DNA of 64,000 nt, taken from NCBI GenBank assembly GCA_003194525.1, contig NBIV01000342.1, positions 1 to 64,000 of the forward strand, given 5' to 3'. A program made the translations under genes and the position numbers. Positions 55,201 through 64,000 of this stretch are shown here, piece by piece. The stretch is from Gracilariopsis chorda (Eukaryota; Rhodophyta; Florideophyceae; Gracilariales; Gracilariaceae). Position 1 is the first letter of the stretch; every line of letters begins with the position of its first letter. The notes under the pieces were generated by a model. It ran no database searches. It was not told the DNA's origin and saw only the letters and a program-made list of their open reading frames with translations.

Positions 55201-58200
55201 GTGCTGGTCGCCAATCTAGGCTCTACGCGCCAGTCACTGGTGAAAAACCAAGTCATTGGTTCGGTAATGCCCCACCCCACCGCGATGGTTCCCACGAGAA
55301 TGCCCGCCGCCGATGTCCTCGGTCTCGTTCACTCTAAGGAGGGGGAGGACACTGCCGTCCGAATGCCGAAATGCACGGATGCTAAGCCGGTTCCAACCAG
55401 TTACGACCGGATTGATCCCGTGAAAGAACTCGAGGAACTTGACCTCGGTCATGTGCCGGAATCGCACCGTGAACGTCTCCGTGAGATGCTACGGAATTTC
55501 ACCACGATGTGGGATGGCTCCCTAGGGGAGATTACTACAACGAAGCACCGGATTGACTTGCTACCTGATACCAGGCCGATCGCTCAGCACCCCTACAGGG
55601 CAGGCCCTAAAGCTCGAGAAGAGGAAGAATTCCAAGTGGAAAAGATGCTCCGAGCTGGAGTAATAGACCCGGCTCAGTCGCCGTTGGCATCCCCAGTGGT
55701 ACTGGCTCCGAAACAGGATGGATACTGGCGCTTTTGCATCGACTACCGTCGACTGAACGCCGTAACCATCAAGGATGTGTACCCGATCCCACGAATGGAT
55801 GAGTACATCGATTCACTCGGAAATGCTACCGTTTTCATGGCTCTAGACGCCAATTGGGGATACTGGCAGGTGCCCGTCAGGGAACAAGACCGCGAAAAGA
55901 CTGCTTTTGTCTGTCACTCCGGACTCTACCGTTTCAAACGGATGCCTCTTGGTTTGACAAATGCTCCCCCTACTTTCCAGCGTGCTATCGACATACTAAT
56001 GGCTCGCTTCAAATGGCGTACATGCTTCGTCTACCTGGAAGATATCATAGTATTCTCAGATAATCTGGATGACCACCTCACACACGTGAGAGATATCATG
56101 ACCACGCTACGTGAGGCTGGAGTTACTCTCAAGTTGAGGAAATGTGAGTTCTTTACAGATACAGTGAAGTATCTGGGCCACATAATCCGCCCTGGGCGTG
56201 TGATGATCGAGGAAGTTCGAGTTAAGTCGCTCCGTCAAGCGAAGGAACCCGCCACTGAAACGGAACTACGCTCCTTTCTAGGATTAGTCAACGTCTATCG
56301 ACGGTTTATCCCGAATTGTGCGGATATCTCAGCACCCTTGAACGCGCTCTTGCGGAAAGGCCAACCACCAAAATTGGAACCCTTTACGTCCGTCGAGACG
56401 AAGGCGTTTAACTCCCTCAAGGAGGCTGTAACATCAGCACCGATCTTATCGTTACCGAAACCCGGACTACCGTTTACCGTAGACACGGGTGCTAGTGACT
56501 ACCAAGTAGGTTGCGCTCTCTTTCAGACAACTCCTGAAGAAGAACGAACCCCTATTGGGTACTAGTCACGCTCACTGAATGTTCACGAGCGGAATTACTC
56601 CGTCTCGGAGAAAGAGTGTCTTGCAGTTGTGTGGGCACTCTCCACCCTCCGCCCCTATCTTATGGGTGTGCAATTCACCGTTTACACGGATCACTCGTCA
56701 TTACGATGGCTCATGACAGTCTCTGAACCGTCAGACCGCTTAATGCGTTGGAGGCTCCGCCTTGCGGAATTCGACTTCGAGGTGATCTACAAGAAGGGCA
56801 CAAAGAACGCTCAGGCGGACGCGCTGCCGCGTTTAACCACGGATGGTGAAACTCTACCCGCTGGGAACGAGGACATTTCTTGCTTCGTCGTCGACGGTCG
56901 AGAACCAGAGAACCCGGACCGTGAACCCGATAACTCGGATGAAGAACCGGAATCGGATGATGAACTGGACGCACTACTCGTCTCGGACGATGCTCAGAAA
57001 CCCCCACCGGGTAATTTCGTGCCAATACCCCTGGAGGAGATGGTCAGAGAACAGCAAGGTGATCCCTTCTGTACTCAGATTCGCGCCCGAATTAATGGCG
57101 GTGCGCAACTCCCTTTCGAGGTGAATGATGTTGGATACCTCGTCAGGACGGTTCAAACAACCCCACAGGTAGTGGTACCGCATACTCTACAATCTAGAGT
57201 GTTGCACTTGTCGCACTATGCGAAACTTGGTGGACACGCCGGTGGACGGAAACTTTACCTCACGTTGCGACGGAGTTACTATTGGCCACACAGGGCTGTG
57301 GACTGCTACGTGACTGTGCGGCCATGCACGGAGTGTGCCAAAAACCGGGTAAAAGTACGGAAGCACTCAACGAAGTTGAAGTTATTCCCAGCACGGGCCC
57401 CTCTAGAGTTTGTCGCAATTGACCTCTTGGGACCGCTGCTCAACACAAAGCGTGGACATAAGTTTTTACTCGTTATCACGGATCGTTTCTCCAAGTTGGT
57501 TCGCACCGTACCTTTACGGAAGATATCCGCTTTCGCGGTGGGGCAAGCCTTCGTCACCCATTGGGTATTTGTCTACGGACTACCGGTTAACATTCTATCC
57601 GATAACGGAAAGCAATTCGCATCGCGATTCTTTGAGGACGTGTGTCGGATTCTCGATATCAAGAATCTGTTCACAACGACCTACCACCCTCAGTGTAATG
57701 GGCAAGTCGAGCGGTTTAACCGAACGCTGTTAGCCTCTCTCCGTTCTTACGTTGCTGATCACCCCAAAACATTGGACCTGTACACTGACGCTTTGACGTT
57801 TGCGTATAACACACAGGTACACCGTACAACGGGTTTGACTCCATTTGAATTGGTACTTTCGCGTCATCCGCCCGCCGTAGCGTTGGAACCCCAGCCTACG
57901 CTGGCAAACTTCTCTTCCGTGAAGGATTATCGCCAACGATGGAAACCGTGGCTTACGAAGGTAATCCCGGTCGCCCGGAGCTCCATGGCACGAGCACAGG
58001 CCACGTACAAGCGTGATTTTGACTCTCGTGTACGAGATACAGCACCGCCAATTAAGGAGGGTGACTACTTCTTCGTCCGTAAGGAGCACTGGAACCCTGA
58101 TAAGGAGAAACGGCATAAGCTCTCACCCGTCGCGAACGGTCCCTACAAGGTCATATCAGTGGATAACGACACCTTAGTGGTGGAAATGAACGACGCTCAT

Positions 58201-59916
58201 GAGCGGATTTCCCGCGATCGCGTTGTTATGGCATCGCCACCCTCCGTAGAGGTTGCTTACGAAGATGAGAACCAACACAACCCAGTGGAACAACCCACAT
58301 CTGTGGTTAACAGGACTTCTGTGTTGCCACAACCTTCAAGGGGACTCTCAGATATACCGTCCTTATCGGACGCAGGCCCGAATGGCCTTTCTTCTCTAAC
58401 GCCACCACGCGGTGTCTATCCCCGCAGTTTGGGCGCTTCTACCACTCCCCATGCCGCCCCATCTAAGGAGGGGGAGGAGAACCCTAACTCCCGTCGAGAG
58501 ATTGAAACGGCTTCGTCGCGTCATGACAACCGTGGTGCACGGACCTCCGGACACATCGAAAAGGACAATAGTGGACCGAGAGTCCCGTCTACGGACGTGC
58601 CATCTTCGCATTTGCGCGCTACAGCTACCGCTGAACCCTCTCGAGGAATGTCTACCGCATCTGCGCCAGATCGCACTCCCCACCGGGATTCTAGTCGTCA
58701 AAATGCACCACGCAGTGGGAATTCTCTCGCCAAAGTGAAATCGTTGCAGGAAACTATTCGCGTTTGCGATACTGAACCGGCTGTGCCATCGAGCGTTGAT
58801 CCGCATTCCGTGGGTCACGGTTCGTCAACAACAGCTACGCTGGATAATGCAGAGCAGGCCCTCACGGGATCCTCTGAGCCGACTACACCGGACGTGGTAA
58901 CTCCTACTGCACGGCAGAACACACCGGCCAGGCCAGGCAAGCACACCGTACAGGACGGAAGGAAAACGACCAGCAAGCTGGATTCTGGTTTAGGACCATC
59001 GCGCAGTCGCGAACTCACTCCGAGTGTCTCGGTTGATCCCGACAGTGTCGCCAAAGTCGCACCGGTCACTCCGGAAGGAAAGCACGTCAAAGACGGAAAT
59101 ACTTCGTCGCCGAAGCGAGACAACACACCGACAGCGCCGTTGCAACCGCCCTCACGTGAGGAGGCGGAACGCAACACGGCGCGGACAACCCTCGACAATC
59201 CGTTGCAAACGGCACGTGACCCCGACACCGTACGGACGGCAAAGGCACCAATTACCGCCTGAGGCGAGTCGACGCGTACTGTACGACGCACCGTGGTGCA
59301 ACCGACTTCGTTGTCTGAAGCACCCCCGTCAAGACGGATATCTACACACAAACCTGTGGTTCGCGACCCAGATGCTCATCTTTCAGATGCGTTAGAAGCC
59401 CCTTAAAGGGTATCGTCAATAGACGCCCCCTCAAGGAGTGAAGAAACCGCGAAGCGGGATACTTTAACCCACAGCAAGGGTCCGGATACGCACCATCAAG
59501 TGGTCGACGCAACCGGCCGTGCTGAAGACCTCCAGGCACGCGAAGCGGATGAACCTACCCGGAAACCGGTTAATGACCCCTCGAAGGGCATGGACAGGCA
59601 GTACCAAGCCATGACCCTTCCGGGGAAGACTGTCCAACACCCACCAGTGGTGGTAGAGCCTGCCGTGCAGGACGCGATAATGCGAACACGGCGAGGCCGG
59701 GAAGTCTACAAACAGGAGTTTGTTGTTGACCACATTGTGGAACATTCTTACCATCCAGATGGTTACATCCAGTACCGCGTACGCTGGTAGGGGTTCGGGC
59801 CCGAATATGATTCGGATGAGCCAATAGAGCACCTCCCACGTTCGAAAGTGGTGTCATATCCTCGCAGAACGCGAACGGGAATCCTGGCATCGGTGATAAA
59901 CGCCCAAGTGGGATAA
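55201..59916 (+). pseudogene. gypsy2 Pol: RT, RNase H, integrase, GPY/F, chromodomain
   Basis: One frame from 55201 to the TAA near 59914, with four internal stops: TAG 56563 (for Trp in GYWSRSL), TGA 59260, TAA 59404 and TAG 59788 (for Trp in VRWxGFG). RT: KHRIDLLPD, PSPVVLAPKQDG-type core, YLEDIIVFS where the catalytic box is normally YLDD. RNase H: YTDHSSLRWL. Integrase: HHCC zinc site (HLSHYAKLGGH, CTECAKN) and DDE core (IDLLGPL, SDNGKQF, NGQVERFN). GPY/F: NGPYKVI near 58140. Then about 450 codons of Ser/Thr/Pro-rich linker and a chromodomain (FVVDHIVEH, YRVRW, PEYDSDEPIEHL) at 59710-59850. Confidence 0.93.
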
Positions 59917-60129
59917 GCAAGCCACTGCAGTGGAAGGAAGGAAATGAAGGATCGAGTTGTGGTGTGGAAAGGAAGAAAGGAAAGGAAAGAAGAAGGAACA
60001 CAAGTCAACTTAGATTTTATTCGATACGATCGATGGAACACCGACTAGTCGAAGGACTACACTACGTCACAAGGTTGCACCCCCATGGTGAGGGAACACG
60101 CCCGCTTACGGGTTGGAACTGCCCCCACC
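59917..60129. other. intergenic gap between convergent pol and antisense ORF
   Basis: Contains a 70-base purine-rich tract (GGAAGGAAGG..., about 59930-59998) that could act as an internal plus-strand primer or as a terminator for one of the convergent transcripts. No other feature seen. Confidence 0.5.
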
Positions 60130-61932
60130 TTAGTGGTTATTTCCCTGGAGTCGGGCTATCAGAGCATCCCGCATCGCGGTGAAATCACCACTGGCCTCGC
60201 TACCTCCCAGCCCTACTTGGCGGAGGAACTGAGAGATCACGGCAGCCTGACCCGCAGGGGCCACGTTCGCCTCACCTGGCGTAGAGGACCCACCAGTGGG
60301 AAGACCGACCGACGGATTGGACGGCTGACTCGCAGGGGCGACTCCAGGAGCATCCATACCATATGGTTCTCCCTCTGCCTCGGCGTGACCGGCACCTTCG
60401 TTGGGCTCGTTGTCGAACATTGGATCCTCACCGTCGTAGAAGTTGTAGTACTCATCGGCGTCAACAAAACCAGTCGGATGCCCCTCAGGGATATATCTCG
60501 GTGCAAACCGGAGCCCGTTCGCTTCCTCCGTGGAGATCTCATGCCTCTCCCAAGGGTTGAAGTAGATGAAGTCACCCGCGAGCGGAGTTTGACGCCCTGG
60601 CGACAGGTCCTGTATCCTGCTACCGGCAGTACGCCCACTCTGCTCTAGAGGAACCGAAGCCCAGTCAACCTGGTCGATGAAATCGAGGAGCCCCGCTACT
60701 TCGTCAGCGTTTGCCTCACCACCTAGTGGGATTCGTAAGTCCAGCGCTCGGATGGCGGCATGGACCCGCAACGGGAGGAACCACAGTCTGTACTGGTCAT
60801 AAACCTCGCAGAGGATGAAAGCCGTTGTGCGGACCGCCCATTTGGTGACCGCCACGGACCAGAGCCCGGACTGAGGATCCTCGATGAGGTATGAGCCGTA
60901 ATACGTGATCACGGGAGGCAACGCGATGTAGCAACCTCGGCACGCTTCGAGATGCGACCACCACGGTGGAATCGGAACGTACCGACCCTGTCGGTTGACC
61001 ACGTCTACGTTCTGATACGGAATCAAATACCCAAATCGGGACCGTGCTCGCCGCTCAAAGCGTATCATCGACAAGAAGCTGGCCCTCGCCAAGCGACGCA
61101 TATAGCGGAATTCAGCCCGAATGATCTGTCGTGTCCAGCACACCGCGTCTTGGCGCGCCGCGGGAATGCTTCTCCACAAGAGTGGTTCCAAACCCGCTAG
61201 GCCATCGAGGTACCCCATTTCACCTTGGGTGCGATACAATCCGATGTCGGAGCCCATACCATCGGGGATGGGATACTCAAAGGGAGCCCGGCGAAGCCGT
61301 TGATGAGCGAGTAAGACAAACGCCGCGTGCGCGGAAGCTGCTGATTCCCGACCCCGTCGGATTACCGTGCGCACGGGTATCGCTACGCGATTGCGCCAAT
61401 CCCACGAAGTGGTCACGATTGCCGGAACGTCACCCGGGAGCATTCCGTTTCCATCGGTATACATTGCCAGAAGCGCATCATTGAACACCGCAGTCGGGTG
61501 GAACCACGGCGCCAGCCGGAGAGTCATCGCATGTTGCGAAGGCTGCAGCCCGACCAGCATGTCGTACGACGGCCACGCTCCCATTAGATACCCTCCCGTG
61601 GGAGCCGCACTCGCATTTGCGCCTGTTTGTTGCGAAGGAGTCGAGAGACCGCTCTGCGGTAGAGGCACGGAATGAAATCCAGAGAAGTACTGTAACGGTG
61701 TGTTGCTGCCGGCGTTGCCGTTGTTGTTGCCGTTGTGGTTGTTCATCGTAGATGAAGGAAGCCGAGTAATCGGAGAAGAAGGACGCGAAAGCGTATGTGT
61801 TGTTGGAAGAACCTCGGAACAGTTGGTCGCAGATTCGCTGTTCGCAGCTAGGTGCTCGTTGCCCAGAGTGGGATGGAGAACCGGCGAGCCGGGCTTACAT
61901 TTAAGGACCTTGCCCGGTGCTTTCGTCGCCAT
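60130..61932 (-). CDS. 600-codon antisense ORF of Ty3/gypsy element, unknown function
   Basis: Intact frame on the opposite strand to gag-pol. It starts MATKAPGKVL at 61932, 36 bases inside the 3' LTR border (61968), and ends TAA/TGA-side at 60130. Residues 1-115 are Ser/Thr/Asn/Gly-rich (Asn-Gly run after a second Met at 63). Residues 118-400 are globular-looking and rich in Trp, Tyr and Arg (WFHPTAVFND, EFRYMRR, RYVPIPPWWSHLE, LPPVITYYGSYLIEDP, GLWSVAV). Residues 485-525 are acidic (DADEYYNFYDGEDP). The tail is Pro/Gly-rich with a final amphipathic helix (FTAMRDALIARLQ). No signal peptide or clear membrane span. A homologous decayed frame is at the same place in gypsy1. Antisense extra ORFs are known in some plant Tat-lineage gypsy elements (Grande), but I see no specific match. 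Transcription would have to start from the 3' LTR or nearby. Confidence 0.8.
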   Translation of the reverse strand: MATKAPGKVLKCKPGSPVLHPTLGNEHLAANSESATNCSEVLPTTHTLSRPSSPITRLPSSTMNNHNGNNNGNAGSNTPLQYFSGFHSVPLPQSGLSTPSQQTGANASAAPTGGYLMGAWPSYDMLVGLQPSQHAMTLRLAPWFHPTAVFNDALLAMYTDGNGMLPGDVPAIVTTSWDWRNRVAIPVRTVIRRGRESAASAHAAFVLLAHQRLRRAPFEYPIPDGMGSDIGLYRTQGEMGYLDGLAGLEPLLWRSIPAARQDAVCWTRQIIRAEFRYMRRLARASFLSMIRFERRARSRFGYLIPYQNVDVVNRQGRYVPIPPWWSHLEACRGCYIALPPVITYYGSYLIEDPQSGLWSVAVTKWAVRTTAFILCEVYDQYRLWFLPLRVHAAIRALDLRIPLGGEANADEVAGLLDFIDQVDWASVPLEQSGRTAGSRIQDLSPGRQTPLAGDFIYFNPWERHEISTEEANGLRFAPRYIPEGHPTGFVDADEYYNFYDGEDPMFDNEPNEGAGHAEAEGEPYGMDAPGVAPASQPSNPSVGLPTGGSSTPGEANVAPAGQAAVISQFLRQVGLGGSEASGDFTAMRDALIARLQGNNH

Positions 61933-61952
61933 CGTGGATGTCGTATTCGCAC

Positions 61953-61967
61953 CTCAGGAGGGGGATA
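61953..61967 (+). promoter_or_regulatory. polypurine tract of gypsy2
   Basis: CAGGAGGGGGATA ends at the 3' LTR; it overlaps the space just upstream of the antisense ORF start. Confidence 0.75.
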
Positions 61968-62869
61968 TGAAGTGCAATCCTCAAGGAGGAAGACTCAGCG
62001 ATGCCCTGTGGACTTGGTGTTTTTGCCGCTTTCGCGTGTTTATGATTACTACCGCTATTAACGGGTGTCTCAGCCCTCAGCGGATCCGCACTGTGCACCA
62101 GGTGCACACCTGTGCATGCGCCGTGTGCCACCCAAGGCGTGAGTGGACCACGTGTGACACAGATAGTCAAGAGGAGGTTGGCACCACGGTGTGGACATTT
62201 AGTTAACTTATATTTATTATTTATTATTTATCTACGCTACAGTAGGGAGATTACTACACTATATAGTGGCTCGGCGACCTCGCCCTGACACTGAGTAAAC
62301 TTCCCCAACCAGGGTTCTTTGCTCTAAGTCTTTTCCGCTTTCGCGAGTCTTCTACGCTCCTCGGAGGTAAAACCGCGTTACTAACGGTAGACCTATCCAC
62401 CCTGCGTCACTAGGAGTATCACCGCCTTGGGCACTTGTCACGTAATTCACTACCGCCGTGTTCTCGCCCCTGTATAGGGTTCTTTTGTACCTTTTTCCGT
62501 GGTCCCGTTGGCCCACACCCCTATCGCCCCCAATCGGGCATCCCCCGTATTCCCCTTACCCCACTCTCGTGGTTTCTACCCCTTTGTGTGGTTGCTCGTC
62601 ACCGCTGACGCGTGTCTCTCGTGCCGGTATCCCGTGACGTCTTCCCCCACTTACGTGGACTCGTACTCCTTGGAAGGGCTGTTTTCCCATTCGTGGTGAT
62701 CCTAATCCTACCGTTTCAACTCTACCCGCTTGGCGTGAGGGTGAGCCTCGGCTTTACAACCCGACTTCGTCGTGCTCATCCGGAGAGGCTCCGTTCGCTG
62801 TGTTACTCTCCAGAGGGGAAGATTCCGAACGTCTTCGTGTGTTGTCCTGCTTGCAGGTATTGCACTACA
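61968..62869 (+). repeat. 3' LTR of gypsy2 (902 bp)
   Basis: Same length as the 5' LTR; differences are mostly transitions (for example CCCCCGTCG to CCCCTATCG). The antisense ORF reads away from it, so any antisense promoter would lie in its first part. Confidence 0.95.
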
Positions 62870-62874
62870 GATAG
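62870..62874. repeat. target-site duplication of gypsy2, right
   Basis: GATAG, identical to 51490-51494. Confidence 0.9.
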
Positions 62875-63700
62875 AGAACAGTCTGTACTTCCCTTACACG
62901 ATTACAGAAGGCTGGGCTGGATATCAAGGATATCAGAGCAGGAGGCAGTTCAAACTCAGGATCAATGCCACGTGCTGTTTGTTCATTCACAAGAACGAAA
63001 GGAATTTAGTTCAACACCGACTGTACCTTAAGTAGATGGACCAGCATGATATTGATAGATGTCTACGTTGCTGGAGATAATAGAAGCATGGAATAAGTAC
63101 GATGTAGTTTTTCGAAGCAGATGGAGTCGAAAAACGTTTTTACAAGCCCAAACGTTTAGCAGTCTTCGATACGTAGAAAGCTTCTTTGACCTTTTTAGAA
63201 ATGATCCACAACTTTCCAATGTCCATACTAAAGTTTTGCAAACAATGCTTAGCACACCCGTATGTCCACTGGAAGATCTTGTGACCCACTGGAGTTTGTC
63301 TCAATAAACTCATCGCATTGCAAGAGCCAGATATCAATGGAAGGAAGATGGTGAGCCCACCAATTTTTATATTCTTAAACTACAATGCTTTACCCTTTCT
63401 ATGAAACAGATTGCTCATTGACGTTTCAAATCACTTTTCATGTAATTGATGAATATTGGCTGCGGTAAATGAATTATAAAATTGATGGTTGATTTAGAAA
63501 GCTTGTTTGTAGCGCCATCAAACCCAAAGAACACTACCACCAGAGTTTCGAATGCGATCAATACATAGATGTATTGTTTTCTTGTATACGTTTTCTACCA
63601 GTTCTCCAATTATTTTAACGTGAGAAAAAAGTTGCCAATGTAGAACTAGTGACTGATGAAAAAAATTAAACCAACATTGATGCTAAAATTTTCAAAACCG
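62875..63700 (-). pseudogene. hAT-like transposase, N-terminal half, decayed
   Basis: Minus strand. Near 63520-63480 it reads FGFDGATNKLSKSTIN (hAT/DUF659-type DGxTN motif); near 63270-63220 GCAKHCLQN (the CxxH part); and at 63020-62875 IPFVLVNEQTARGIDPEF through CNRVREVQTVL. This last part continues in frame with the piece at 51494 once one GATAG copy is removed. Several stops and shifts. The N-terminal zinc finger, if any, lies beyond the recognisable part or the window edge. Confidence 0.65.
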
Positions 63701-64000
63701 TGTGCCAGTTTAATGAAGAGCTTTTGCAAAAAGCAGATCTACTTGTGCTTTTCTTAATGAAGAAAACACATTTTGTACCATATATTGTAATGATAAATTT
63801 GAAGACTGGCAACGTCGATTATGATTGGCAGTGCTCAAAGAATCGGGCAGTGTTACGTCGTTTTAATCTATAAGTGCATTAATGAGTCTTTCGATATCCG
63901 AGCAAATTCTTATGTGAGTGTCTATGTTAATGGAAGATACCAAAACGCTCCTATGACAGTGCTTACATTTTGCTCGTGCTTTTTTCGTTCCATTTGGGGC
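63701..64000. other. AT-rich stretch, nothing assigned
   Basis: May hold more decayed hAT 5' sequence; no motif seen. Confidence 0.3.

Larger units (their letters stand above)
51495..62869 (+). mobile_element. full-length young Ty3/gypsy element gypsy2 (11,375 bp)
   Basis: 902-bp LTRs at both ends (about 12 differences by eye, near 98.7% identity), flanked by the 5-bp duplication GATAG. Internal order: primer site, gag, protease, RT, RNase H, integrase, GPY/F, long linker, chromodomain, convergent antisense ORF, polypurine tract, LTR. It splits a hAT-like transposase gene. The coding part has several stops and shifts, yet the LTRs are young, suggesting mobilisation in trans or very recent mutation. 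Confidence 0.95.

Noticed and set aside
58396-59351. Antisense frames opposite the gypsy2 Pol linker (178 and 140 codons)
   Set aside because: Low-complexity sense linker gives open antisense frames; no homologue in gypsy1 and no independent start context.

Overview
The window is a eukaryotic transposable-element graveyard. I see no convincing ordinary host gene. It holds Ty1/copia and Ty3/gypsy LTR retrotransposons, and PIF-Harbinger, CACTA (tnp2-type) and hAT-like DNA transposons, plus at least one plausible short spliceosomal-type intron. Base composition is balanced with GC-rich islands. The copia elements appear to be primed by an internal fragment of initiator tRNA-Met and the gypsy elements by tRNA-Tyr. 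This suits a repeat-rich protist or algal nuclear genome (for example a red alga or a stramenopile); I cannot name the species from sequence alone.

Layout. 1-27745 is a nest of two copia families. Family 1 (779-bp LTRs) is copy A (minus, 1-5906), copy B (plus, 13254-20076), a gutted copy E (20077-21900), an LTR scrap (21901-22161) and copy G (minus, 22162-27745). Family 2 is F (minus, 5907-7441), C (minus, 7442-8996), D (plus, 8997-13253) and a remote remnant H (minus, about 31070-32650). D is inserted in the gag of C, F in the integrase of C, A in the leader of F and B in the hinge of D. About 27750-29400 is a decayed CACTA tnp2 transposase; 29400-31070 is mostly unexplained.

33420-48983 is an old chromodomain Ty3/gypsy element (gypsy1). 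It is broken by a PIF-Harbinger transposon (transposase plus a convergent Myb/SANT-like gene, about 35100-37900) and by a four-unit hairpin-rich tandem repeat (45465-47268). 49546-50530 is an Ala-codon-rich GC island. A hAT-like transposase gene on the minus strand (about 63700 to 50732) is split by a young 11,375-bp Ty3/gypsy element (gypsy2, 51495-62869) with identical-length 902-bp LTRs and a perfect 5-bp target duplication (GATAG).

The most interesting system is in the gypsy elements. Between the chromodomain end of pol and the 3' LTR, gypsy2 carries an intact 600-codon ORF on the antisense strand (60130-61932), starting just inside the 3' LTR. A decayed but recognisably homologous antisense ORF sits at the same place in gypsy1. 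In gypsy2 the sense pol frame has several stops and a changed RT catalytic box, while the antisense ORF is open throughout. The two copia families also share two non-coding modules although the rest of their LTRs and leaders has diverged: a U3 palindrome/CCAAT block, and a structured leader segment upstream of gag with apparent compensatory changes.
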